From Heracleum sosnowskyi (Eukaryota; Streptophyta; Magnoliopsida; Apiales; Apiaceae), in NCBI GenBank assembly GCA_030848705.1, contig CM061243.1:6172001-6236000 (forward strand): 64,000 bases of DNA. The letters are read 5' to 3'. Below are positions 23,636 to 34,805 of the stretch, one piece after another; within the stretch, counting starts at the first letter, position 1; every line of letters starts with the position of its first letter. The notes beneath the pieces are model-generated. The model was not told the DNA's origin. It saw only the letters and a list, made by a program, of their open reading frames with translations, and did not search any database. The position numbers were made by a program, and so were the translations under genes.

Positions 23636-25821
23636 TGTAATATCCGTGAATTTTATTATTTGATTAAATGATATATTTAATATAAAAATATTTATTGTGG
23701 AGTATTGGAATATTATTAAATGATAATTATTGTGTGATTATGTGCTAAATGGTGAGTCGAAAGCCCCTTTCAAATATTTCGTCATTTGGAATTTTCTTCA
23801 AATCTGAGCCCCGTTTTGATAATTCAAGGGCCCCATTGGAATTTCGTACATTAATTATTATCTCTTCGTCTTTCGTATTCGAATCATTATCGGGAGAGAT
23901 ATTCGTATCATTTCATTCCTACCTATTTGATTCTGCAAGAATAATTCGTTTTGTTCAAAAAGGGAAAAATTGTTCGGAACCCTAATTGTTTAAGGGGACG
24001 GATATATCGTTTTATATCAATATTACATTTGTTATAGCCCCAGTATTCTTGAGCATTAGTTATATAATGATATGTATTGATTTGGATAATTATCAATCCT
24101 TGTAGATAATTATCTTCTCGTAAAACGTATTTTAACCTAATTAGGGTTTTTAAACGATCCAGTGGATCTATAACGATCCAAAAGTGTTCCTTGGGGTATT
24201 ATTTTTCCAAAAATATATAAAGACGAATCGTACCTTATAACCTTCATAATCTGCATTGCGTATAATCAAAAAGTAAAAATTTCCGAAACGTGTTCTTCGT
24301 GTTCTTGAATAATCAATCCGTTCGTTCAAGGTGTTATTGATTTCAGAAATCAAAGTTCAAGTACTCAAATCAAAGCTCTTGATCTCTAGTTTCAGAATCT
24401 TCCAACCTCATCATCATCTGGTAATTTTTCGATTTATTATGAATTTTTCAATATTCGAATTAAATTAGGGTTCTTGATTAATTTGGGGATTTTCATCCTG
24501 TTGATTCTCCGTTCAATTGGTTGCTTCTAACATGTTCCTAGGGTTCTAATTAGCAAGAATCCATGATTTAATTTCGTGTTTAAGTTCAATTTAGTTGGGT
24601 TTGATTTTCGGGTTTTGACCCGAATTTTTCTTTTACTTCGTTCGTTCTTGTTGTTGATCTGACATAAGTTTTGATATGGGGTTTTGATTGTATGAGTTAT
24701 AAGCTTCGTTTTGGTATATTAATCTTTGAGTTTCATGTAGAAATTAAGTAGATCGGGTTTCCGGCCGAAGTCGTCGCCGACCAGTTCTTTGAACGAATTC
24801 TGGGCACGATTCCGGCATGGGACAGTTGATATGGTGTGTTGGTTGTGTTTGTATTGAGAAGGCGAACAAAAGCCCTCTGAGTTTGTTTATGTTGGGACGG
24901 AATCGAAGAATTCCGGCCGCCGGACACCGGACGGATTCTGGAAAACCCAGAATCCGGTGGGTTGTTCTTGGCGACCCGAATTCGTTCTTCCCGACCCGTT
25001 TACCCGTTATTTTGACCCGGTTTCAATCTTCAAAACCCTAATTCGATTTCTGAAAACTGTTTTTGAATTTTATTTTTAAATTTAATTCGAAAATAGTTTA
25101 AAAACTTTAAAAATTCATATTTTTATTTTAAAAATATATTTTAATATCAGAAAAATTCTGGAAAATTATATTTATTATTTTAAATCCGAAAATTGATTAA
25201 ACTTTATTATTTTATTTATTTTTAATTAATAATTGATTTATTAATTAATTGGTTAATTCTTTTAATCAATTAATTCTTAAAAATTAATTATTAATTAGAT
25301 TTAATTAATTAAAAATTCAGTTTAATTATTTTCAAGCCTATTTATTTATTTAAAAATAGTTTGAGTATTTAAAGTGTGTCAATTAATTTTATTAATTGAT
25401 TTATTTGCATTTAAATGTTTATATTGGATTTAAAAATCCGATTTTTGATTTAAAAATTAATCGTGACTTATCTAAAATTCAAATAAGTTTCGTATGATGT
25501 TTTAAAAATGTTTATAAGTGCTATATGGTTCATATTAATTGTGTGTTGTGTTTTATAGTCTGTATATGCCCGTACTAGGGCAAATATCTGAGTTTTAAAT
25601 ATCGTAAATCATACCGGACGTCCGATACGTAACCGGTTACTTGTTTAAATGTGATTATTGATTGAATAAGTGTCGAGAGTAGAACGAGAATAGTTAGACT
25701 TATTGTGATGAGTTGTTTAATTATAGAATCGAGTTCCCGGAGCAAGGGAAATGGAAAGGTAGAGTGAGCAGGGTCGATCCGACAGCAGCTTAGACCAGGC
25801 AAGTATCTGTGTCTTTACTTG
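23636..25821 (+). repeat. 3' LTR of Tekay element, left part
   Basis: Matches 14579-16766 of the 5' LTR with about eight substitutions. It stops at TTTACTTG, where the copia element inserts. ACTTG (25817-25821) is the left target-site duplication. Confidence 0.92.
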
Positions 25822-26339
25822 TGTTAGGCCGAATACACAATATATAATCAAGTATGTATGAGAATAACAATCAAGAACACAAGTTTGTAAATCAACAAAC
25901 TGTAATTATATTAACAGCTTCTCTCTTAGTGATGTTAATGAATCACAAAGAGCTACTAGGTTACAAGAATAATATTTTCAATAATCGCATCCCTTCTAGG
26001 GATAACCTATCTGTGCTTATATAATACACAGTTACAATCAATCTCTAATTGATACTCCTACAAATTAGCTATACAATTGTAATCAATTAGAATTGCTTCA
26101 GTCTTCTGTCCAGTCTCCTTAGCTGTATCAATATATTCTGCTTCTTTCCATCTTCAGAATATATTGCTTCTAGAATCTTCATGATATGCACCGACAGCTA
26201 AATCGACTTTCACCCTGTCAGACTTTAACAAACTCTGACCGGCTTCCATGTAAACTCTGATAAGTACTTCAGACTAAACTCTGAACAGTACCTGTTACTT
26301 AAACACTGATTAAACAAACATTAGCAATTATATCTAACA
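25822..26339 (-). repeat. 3' LTR of copia element
   Basis: 518 bp. On the plus strand it reads TGTTAGGCCGAATACAC to ATATCTAACA. It carries three AAACTCTGA motifs near its right end (26231-26290). Confidence 0.93.
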
Positions 26340-26351
26340 ATCTCCCCCAAC
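26340..26351 (-). promoter_or_regulatory. Polypurine tract of copia element
   Basis: The minus strand reads GTTGGGGGAGAT directly before the LTR start TGTTAGATAT, a typical SIRE-type plus-strand primer. Confidence 0.82.
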
Positions 26352-26484
26352 TTGTGCATAATAAAAATGTACAAGTTAATCAGATAATTGATGATGTCAA
26401 AACATATAACAAATGCAGTGTTTAATCATAACAGAGTTTAATTTTAACTTAGAACAAAAAACTTTAAAAACTTACAGTCAGACT

Positions 26485-29400
26485 TTATTTGATTTCTTGA
26501 ATATCAGGAACAGTTCTGAGATAATCCATGAGAAGTCTTCTTTCAGCCCTTTCCAGCTCTTCAACCATAACTTTCTTCAACTCTCTCAACTCTGGATCAG
26601 ATTCTCCAGTCTGATAAATTGCAGCTCTCAAAGAATAGATGGAATTTTTCCTCATCTCATTCCCTAGCCTAATAAAATATGATTTATCAGAGTCTAGATT
26701 GAATTCTAAGACTTTAACTCCCAGATCAGTCCTTAGTCTTGCACTGTTTCTTTTCATTTCTACAATCTTTCCATGAGCATCTTTATACTTAGGGATGTAA
26801 GCACTTGTAATTTTAGCACCACTGAGAACCTTTGTTCTCATCATCCTTACTCTCAAAACTTCAGCAGGATTTTGAGTCCTTTGATTTCTGACTTTGAGTA
26901 GATATAAGACATATTCTAACTCTTCAGCCATTTTCAAGTGTATATCATTTTCACCTATTCTGTATACTCTGCCATCAGCCATGAAGTATAACAGAAAGTC
27001 CTTCCTAAGTCCCTTATGATGAATTAACTGAACAGACTCTAGCTTGTCAAGGCTCTCTTGAGTAACCCCAACACCAGGTTCTGCCAGTGATGTTTGATCC
27101 ATTGGACTGTTATTTATCCTCTTCTCTCTGTGTGAACCTAAACCAGACTTGTCATAAGATTGTTTTCCATGTACTGTCCTGGTTTGAGAAAAATCCACAG
27201 GTTCTAATGTCAGAGTTTCAGAAAGTACAGGTCTTAAGAAACCTTTGAGTTGAGTTTGTACAACTTGAGCCTTGTCAGAGGTTGTCACAATTTTAGTAGC
27301 AATATCAACATGAGCAACGTCAGAGGTTGATTTGTTTATCCTTGATTCAACTTGAGCAATGTCAGAGGTTGAATAAATCTTCTTTGGTAACTGTTCTTCT
27401 TCTACCAGTTTACCTTTTCCTTTGTCATTTCTTGAAATAGTAGGTCTCCTTGAGTATTGCAAACTTTGATCAGAGTTTACATTATCTTTAATAGATATTC
27501 CTATCTCTTTTCTCCTTGGAGCTTTACCTTTCTTTTTATAAGTACCAGCTTCCATTTTCTTCTGGTGCTCTTCATTCATCATTCTTAATTCAGCATCATA
27601 ATCCTCAACTGTTACCTCACCACCATGCTCTTCTAAAAACATTTTAGTAGCAATTTCCTCATATGTGGTAGGCTTATCAGAGATTATCAAACTTTTGAGT
27701 TTTGAACCACTGGCAGAGTTTGCATTTCCCTTACCAGAGTTTGATCTTCTATCAGAGTTTGATCTTGGTAGTCTTCTATCAGAGTTTGATCTTAAACTCT
27801 TTCCATCTTCCTTGTTTCCACCATCATTACCATCATCCCTCCGTCTCAGAGTTTGAGTGTCTTTGCATTTGTCACTTGGTACACTCTCCCCCTTTTTGAC
27901 ATCATCAGAAAGTAGTACTGATGTCAGCAACTCAATTGCAGTAGAAATTGAAGTCAGTTGGGCAGACATAGCAGTCTGGTTGTCCTCAATTTTCCCAAGC
28001 CTCTTCTGAATTTCATCAGAGTCCTTAGCTTGCTTCTTGAACATAGAATTGTAGTAAGATCTATCATTCGTCAGAGTAAGATCTCTCATACCAACTTCAT
28101 TCCTCAAAGCAGTGACCTCCTTATGAGACTCATCAAATCTGTTATGAAGAGATTTAATTTGAATCACAGTGGCCTTAAGATTTGTAATAACATCAGAAGA
28201 TGAAATGGTTTTGATAGACTGATTAACAAAATCAGCAGCCCTCTGAGCAGAAAAAACACAATCAGCATCTGCCCAGTTCTTGAAGTACATATCTTGAAAA
28301 TACTCAGCATTAGCACGATTTGCTTCTCTTATAGTATCAGAGTCTACATCTTCTGATAATTCAACCTCTATATCAGGATTAGAATGAGCATCTTTACTAT
28401 CATCAGAATTTGCTGCATTGTCTTCAGCATCTGGAATAACTTACTGTACAGCTTCAGGAGTTTCAGAGTTTAGATTTGCAACTAACTCTGCTTCTCTGTG
28501 AACAACCTCAACAACAGATTGTTGCAAAGCTTCAAGAAAATTAATATCCTCAGAGTTTAGCTTATCAGCAGCCTCTTGTACATTCTCTGCTACAGCTTCA
28601 TCAAGAATTGGCTCTGTAGCAACCTCTTTCCTCTGATCAACTTCCTCACCTTGTTCAGAATGTGTATTATGTACTGAAAGAACTTCTGTGTGAGAATCCA
28701 CAGAGTCTTCAATCACTAAGGTGGCTTGATCAGCTTCCACATCCTCAGTATCACAAATACTGACACTAGGATGTGCTTCCAGAATATCTTCATCAACAAA
28801 GAAATCCATTTACCCAGCTTCATTATCAAAAACTCTGCTGTCAGAATGATCAGCAGCTTCCTCAACTATATCATCAGCCTTTGATGTAGGAGCTTCTATA
28901 TCAGCATTTACCATTTCAGGCATAGATGCTGCTTCAACATTTACATTGGATGCACCAAAGAGATGTGAAGCCACCAGTCTTCTTTTCCTCTGATGAAGAG
29001 TTTCATCATCAGTTTCACTCTCCTCATCAACAGTACCAGACTTTGCCCTGTTGGCCCTTCTTTTCTTTAACTTCTTCTTCTGAGGCATATCAGCAGTGTT
29101 TGATACCCCAGCTTCAGCATTTGATGGATTCACTCTAGCAGACTTAACAGCTCTTAACTTAGTCTTCTTTGACCTTTGTGATTGAGACACAGAAGGTCCA
29201 GCTTCAGCATTTGATGGTGATTGTTGTTGTTGTGAATTGATCAGGAATTGTTGCACAGACTCAGGCAACATCAAAACACCAACATCTCCTTTCTTGTTAT
29301 CTTTATTAGTGAGATCAGAGAATATGCGTTTATGCAATTTAAACGAGAGAATGACATCATCCTCTAAGATCTCAACATCATGACAGCAAAAGTTGAATAA

Positions 29401-30030
29401 CAATTGACAAAATCTAGAGAAATAAACAACATTTCTATTCTCTAGCATTTTCTCACCAATATTAGTCAAAACTAGCCTAGCAACATCAAAATTACCTCCA
29501 TAAAGAAGAGAATACCTGATTTGCAGACTATCAGTGGGAATTGCATCCCAATTCGTGCACTTCTTCCCGAACGCCCTTGTTATGCAGTCGAAAAAGAAAC
29601 TCCATTCCTTTCTCAAGAGCGGTCGCTTCAACTGACCAAGCTTTGTCAGTGGTCCAGAGTAGCCAATTTCTCTCATCATTCTAATCAACTCAGAATCGCC
29701 AACAGAGATTGTGAAAGCATTGAAATCCTCAAGACCCAAAGCATCACGGACAGTAGTTGGAGTAACTATAAACTCTTCTCCTTGAAATTCAAAAATTATG
29801 GACGGAGATCCAGACTCTCCTCCATTATCATAAGCTCCTGTCTGCTAAAAGGTTCTGATTTGAGATGCAGACAGCTTCAACGGTGCGGTGAGAGCATTAC
29901 CAACATCAGAGTTTGACAAGAAATTCTGAATTAAATGAAACGCCTCCGGTGCGTTCTCATTTGCTAAAGGAGCAGCATAGTTGTTTGGGACAAATTCTAA
30001 CCCAGAAGCAATAAACATTGTTGTAGCCAT
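26485..30030 (-). pseudogene. Env-position ORF of the SIRE element, 1181 codons with three stops
   Basis: One minus-strand frame runs from ATG 30030 to TAA 26485-26487 without frameshift. It is broken by TAG at 29845-29847 (codon 62), TAA at 28810-28812 (codon 407) and TAA at 28441-28443 (codon 530). The N-terminal part (MATTMFIASGLEFVPNN, later LKRPLLRKEWSFFFDCI) looks globular. Residues about 235-320 have Lys/Arg-rich clusters resembling nuclear signals. 400-560 is very acidic. About 580-720 is predicted coiled coil. A Ser/Asn/Asp-rich section follows with repeated SNSDRR. The C-terminus (about 1000-1181) is again Glu/Arg/Leu-rich. I see no clear signal peptide or membrane anchor, so 'envelope-like' describes position, not function. 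SIRE elements commonly carry an ORF here. Confidence 0.78.
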
Positions 30031-30789
30031 TAGAAATGTTTTGAAGAAAGTAAGAAATGAGACAGAGAAAAGTGTAGAATGTATGCAGTGAAAGTGTTTG
30101 AGACAGTGTTTGTGAGTAAAAACTTATGAAAAGATGAAGTGTGTAAAAGAATGAACCGTTTATGTGTAGTAAGTTTAAATAATAACAGTGAAAATTAAAA
30201 CCCAATCGTTTTAATCATTACTACACACAGCAGGCGTCTTTGAAAAATGTGTGAGTGGGACAGATGTCAAACATGTATACGCTGACAGCTGTATGTAACA
30301 ACTTCCAATACACACGCGCAGTAAAAATAGCCATAATTACCGCTTTTCACACTGTTCAAAACACTCAACCTCTCTCTCCTCTGTTTAATACAAATATGAA
30401 CCGTTTGTACTCATACTTTTTCGAATTTCTAAACAAATGTCTAATCTCAAAATTATAAAATGTCTGAAACAAAGAAATCATTTTAACCATCAGAGATTAA
30501 AACAAAATTACCTCGGCATATTTCACTCAATACATCAGTGTTTACCATTTGTCCTTCTTTGTCAATAAACTCTTTTCTCAAACTGTACAGGTGTGAATAA
30601 TTGTGTGTGCTATAGCAGAGTTTACCGAAATCAATATTTAGATCATCTCAAAGTGCATAAAATCCACAAACTTAAGCAGTAAAAACTGGTTGCCTAAACT
30701 CTCATGTAAAACATAAAATCTGATTTTTTATATCTAAACTCTGTATTTTGATATCCTTTCATTTGGATATATCTTTTATTTTTCACCCC

Positions 30790-30829
<40 letters not shown>

Positions 30830-31453
30830 TTTTTTCCTTTTTTTTTTTATTTTTCCAGTAATCAGTGGTTGGCACTAGTCACCAAAAATCAAAGATTTTA
30901 GCCCTTATTTCATACAATAAGTTCCTGGATCTTCCTAGGCACAACATGATCTCAAAGGAATTTGTGCTCTTTTTGGCATCTTTTGATTTGAGGGTGAATT
31001 ATTTACAATTAATAATCAGAGTTTAGATTTTTCATCAGTTAATATAATTAATTTATGAGAGAAAATGCAAACAGCTAATACAGACTCAGTGTATAGGATT
31101 AATAAACTAAGAGATGCTAGAAATATAGAGACAGTATCATGCTGTGTTAACTTACTGCACATATTTGAGATCAGAATCTATACAACTCTTAAGGATTCAT
31201 AATTACTTACTGATAATTATGTTCCATACAAATTTCTTCATTGGTCATTATGTTTCAGACAAAATTACAATCAGAGTATAGCATTTAGACTGTAACTATC
31301 AGAGTATGACCAACACTTTTATGACTAACAGAGTTTAGCATCAGAGTTTATGTTCAGAGTTTATTACACTAGTACTCATAACAGTTAATACATGCAAGGA
31401 ATCATGAGCATTAAAAATCAAACATGTATAGTTTTTGAGTCTAACCCGTATCT
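30031..31453 (-). other. Non-coding spacer of copia element between pol and the env-position ORF
   Basis: No open frame of note. It contains a (TA)n microsatellite at about 30791-30825 beside a T-rich run. At least five copies of CAGAGTTT (plus strand) occur here, three of them within 31325-31365. It may hold the leader or a splice acceptor for the downstream ORF. Confidence 0.5.
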
Positions 31454-34400
31454 CTAGTCAAAACCAGAGATCATTCCAAGTTCATTTACCAATCTTGTAA
31501 AAGTAGCTTCACTCAAAGGTTTGGTGAAGATATCTGCAAGTTGTTGGTCTGTAGACACAAAATGAAGCTCAATATCTCCTTCTTCCACATGTTCCCTGAT
31601 AAAATGATACCTTATGCTGATGTGCTTGGTCATGGAATGCTGTACTGGGTTACCTGTCATAGCAATAGCACTTTGGTTATCACAGTAAATAGGTATTTTA
31701 GAGTACCTTAACCCATAATCCAGCAACTGATTCTTCATCCACAGAATCTGTGCACAACAGCTACCAGCAGCTATATACTCTGCTTCTGCAGTGGATGGGG
31801 AAATTGATTTCTGTTTCTTGCTATACCAAGAAACCAATCTGTCACCTAAGAATTGACAGCTTCCACTTGTACTTTTCCTGTTTATCTTACAGCCTGCAAA
31901 ATCTGCATCAGAGTAACCAATTAGCTTAAACTCTGATTCTCTAGGATACCACAAACCCAAGGTTATGGTTCCTTTGAGATATTTGAAAATCCTTTTTACA
32001 GCTGTTAGATGAGGCTCTCTGGGATCTGCTTGAAATCTTGCACAAAGACATGTGGCATACATGATATCAGGTCTACTTGTTGTGAGATACAGAAGAGACC
32101 CTATCATGCCTCTATAGGTTGTCATATCCACTGTAGCACATGTGTCTTTGTCTAGCTTTGTTGCAGTAGCCATGGGAGTTGAAGCAGATGAACTATCAAG
32201 CATACCAAATTTCTTTAGAAGATTTCTGGTATACTTTGCTTGATTGATAAAAATTCCATCATATGTTTGCTTGACCTGTAAGCCTAGAAAATAACTAAGC
32301 TCTCCCATCATGCTCATTTGGTACCTGGACTGCATAAGCTTTGCAAACTTCTTACAAAGTTTGTCATTAGTAGATCCAAAAATAATATCATCTACATAAA
32401 TTTGAACTAAAAGCAAATCATCACCAGAATTAAAATAAAACAAAGTTTTATCAATTGTACCTCTTGTGAACCCACTTTCTAAAAGAAATTGAGCAAGAGT
32501 TTCATACCATGCTCTTGGTGCTTGCTTTAGTCCATATAGTGCCTTGTCAAGCCTGTAGACATAATCTGGATGCTTGGAATCTACAAATCCTGGTGGTTGT
32601 TCAACAAACACTTCTTCTTCAAGCTTCCCATTGAGAAAATCACTTTTCACATCCATCTGAAAGACTTTAAATCTCTTGTGTGCAACATAGGCCAGAAAAA
32701 TTCTTATGGCCTCCAATCTTGCAACTGGAGCAAAGGTTTCATCATAGTCAATTCCTTCCTGTTGTGAATAACCTTTAGCCACAAGTCTAGCCTTGTTTCT
32801 TGTAATCACACCTTCACTGTCAGTCTTGTTTCTGAAAACCCACTTTGTACCTACAATTGATCTATTCTTTGGTCTAGGTACAAGTGTCCAGACTTCATTT
32901 CTTTCAAATTCATTTAACTCTTCTTGCATTGTTGTTATCCAGTTTGCATCTTGAAGAGCTTCTTCCACTTTCTTTGGTTCTGTTTGAGACAAGAAAGCAT
33001 GATACAGACACTCATTTGTAGTAGCACTTCTAGTTCTTACACTAGCATCAAGATCTCCAATTATAAGATCAGGTGTATGTGTCTGTGTCCACTTTCTTGC
33101 TGTTGGTAAGTGGTTTCTTGCATCATTATTTGATCCTCCCCCATGATCCATGCTTTCCTGATTCATAAGTTGACTTTTTGCAGCATTTGAGGCTCCCTCT
33201 GAATTGGATGACTCAGAGTTTAAACTGTCCGAGTTTGAATCAGTTTCCTCAACTGACTCACTCGTTGTGTCTTGTTGAGCTTCTTCACGCTCCCCCTCAA
33301 CTGGTTCTCTATTTTGTTCAATTTGAGAATTTCCAGTTTCTCCAGTATTTACCAGTAGAGGTTCAGAGTATGCTTCGTCAGAGTTTGTCAGAACCGCTTC
33401 ATCAGAGTTTGTCGGTACTGCTTCATCAGAGTTTACATCATTAGAGAATAAACCTTCATTTTCAAAACGCAGTTGATCATTTTCATCTAAGTCATCAAGT
33501 CCAGTTATTTTCTTGTCATCAAATGACACATGTATGGATTCCATGATCACTTTAGTTCTCAGATTGTAGACTCTGAATGCTTTTGTTGACAATGGATAAC
33601 CAACAAAGATTCCTTCATCAGCTTTTAACTCGAACTTAGTCAACTGTTCAGGATGAGTCTTCAACACAAAGCATTTGCATCCAAATATATGAAAATATTT
33701 CAAATTTGGCTTCTTATTTTTCACCATCTCATATGGTGTTTTCCCATGCTTGTTGATCAGTGTAGCATTTTGAGTAAAACAAGCAGTTTGAACAGCTTCT
33801 GCCCAGAAGTAAGTTGGTAATTTTGCTTCATCAAGCATAGTTCTGGCAGCTTCGATTAAAGTTCTGTTCTTTCTTTCAACTACACCATTTTGCTGTGGAG
33901 TTCCAGGTGCAGAAAATTCTTGTTTCACTCCTCTTTCCTTGCAGAAAGCTTCCAGAATTGAGTTTCTGAATTCAGTTCCATTATCACTCCTTATAATTTT
34001 GACTTTGTGCTGTGATCCTTTGTCCAGTAGATTTACATGATCCATCAGAGTTTGAGCAGTTTCATCCTTCTTTGATAAGAAATACACCCATGTATATCTA
34101 GTGTATTCATCAACAATTACTAGAGCATATTTCTTTCTGCCAATAGACATCACATTCACTGGTCCAAAGAGATCAACATGTAGAAGATGATAAGGTTCCA
34201 CTACTGAAGATTCAGATTTGCTCTTGAAAGATGACTTCCTTTGCTTGGCCTTTTGACAAGAATCACATAGGCCATCTAAGCTAAGTATTGACTTGGGAAG
34301 TCCCCTTACAAGATCCTTTCTTATTAGCTCATTGATGTTGTTCAAATTGAGATGAGAGAGCTTCTTATGCCAGTTCCAACTCTCTTCATTTGACATTCTT

Positions 34401-34792
34401 ACAGTCAGACACACTGTTTTTCCATCAGAGTTTGTTACCAAACTTGCTTCATAAATGTTGTTGTGCCTGAGTCCAACTAGAACAACTTTTCCAGTAGATT
34501 TACTGATAACTTCACAGTATTCAGTATGAAAATCTACATGGTTTCCTCTATCACAGATTTGACTCACAGATAGCAGATTATGCTTGAGTCCTGAGACTAG
34601 AGCTACATTAGATATGATGACACTTCCAAGATTTATATTGCCATATCCCATAGTACGTCCTATGTTGCCATCTCCATAGGAGACCTTTGGGCCAGCCTTC
34701 TCCTCAAAGTCTGATAGCAGGGCTTTATTTCCAGTCATGTGTCCTGAGCATCCACTGTCCAAGATAAGGGTGCTCTCTTTTATGCCCTGCAA
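31454..34792 (-). CDS. Copia (SIRE) pol polyprotein: protease fragment, integrase, RT, RNase H
   Basis: An uninterrupted frame of about 1112 codons. Order: retropepsin motif ILDSGCSGHMTG near the start; gag-pre-integrase domain (about 120-190) with HKKLSHLN and CDSCQKAKQ; integrase core from LLHVDLFGPV (about 205) with IRSDNGTEF and the Glu of NGVVERKN; acidic linker with repeated TNSDEAV; reverse transcriptase from WVFRNK (about 650) with YVDDIIFGS (about 815); RNase H from GYSDADFAG (about 960) to the ADIFTKPL motif. The usual MDVKSAFLNG of copia RT reads MDVKSDFLNG here, an unusual Ala-to-Asp change beside a catalytic Asp. The 5' end lacks its own ATG. It follows the gag stop (TAG 34806-34808) in another frame, and a GCAG acceptor-like site lies at the junction, so expression would need splicing or recoding. 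Catalytic motifs look otherwise intact. Confidence 0.88.
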   Translation of the reverse strand: MQGIKESTLILDSGCSGHMTGNKALLSDFEEKAGPKVSYGDGNIGRTMGYGNINLGSVIISNVALVSGLKHNLLSVSQICDRGNHVDFHTEYCEVISKSTGKVVLVGLRHNNIYEASLVTNSDGKTVCLTVRMSNEESWNWHKKLSHLNLNNINELIRKDLVRGLPKSILSLDGLCDSCQKAKQRKSSFKSKSESSVVEPYHLLHVDLFGPVNVMSIGRKKYALVIVDEYTRYTWVYFLSKKDETAQTLMDHVNLLDKGSQHKVKIIRSDNGTEFRNSILEAFCKERGVKQEFSAPGTPQQNGVVERKNRTLIEAARTMLDEAKLPTYFWAEAVQTACFTQNATLINKHGKTPYEMVKNKKPNLKYFHIFGCKCFVLKTHPEQLTKFELKADEGIFVGYPLSTKAFRVYNLRTKVIMESIHVSFDDKKITGLDDLDENDQLRFENEGLFSNDVNSDEAVPTNSDEAVLTNSDEAYSEPLLVNTGETGNSQIEQNREPVEGEREEAQQDTTSESVEETDSNSDSLNSESSNSEGASNAAKSQLMNQESMDHGGGSNNDARNHLPTARKWTQTHTPDLIIGDLDASVRTRSATTNECLYHAFLSQTEPKKVEEALQDANWITTMQEELNEFERNEVWTLVPRPKNRSIVGTKWVFRNKTDSEGVITRNKARLVAKGYSQQEGIDYDETFAPVARLEAIRIFLAYVAHKRFKVFQMDVKSDFLNGKLEEEVFVEQPPGFVDSKHPDYVYRLDKALYGLKQAPRAWYETLAQFLLESGFTRGTIDKTLFYFNSGDDLLLVQIYVDDIIFGSTNDKLCKKFAKLMQSRYQMSMMGELSYFLGLQVKQTYDGIFINQAKYTRNLLKKFGMLDSSSASTPMATATKLDKDTCATVDMTTYRGMIGSLLYLTTSRPDIMYATCLCARFQADPREPHLTAVKRIFKYLKGTITLGLWYPRESEFKLIGYSDADFAGCKINRKSTSGSCQFLGDRLVSWYSKKQKSISPSTAEAEYIAAGSCCAQILWMKNQLLDYGLRYSKIPIYCDNQSAIAMTGNPVQHSMTKHISIRYHFIREHVEEGDIELHFVSTDQQLADIFTKPLSEATFTRLVNELGMISGFD

Positions 34793-34805
34793 TCACAAAC
34801 AAACA

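Noticed and set aside
26485..30030. Calling the long SIRE ORF an envelope gene
   Set aside because: No signal peptide, cleavage site or transmembrane anchor is visible; only its position after pol matches.
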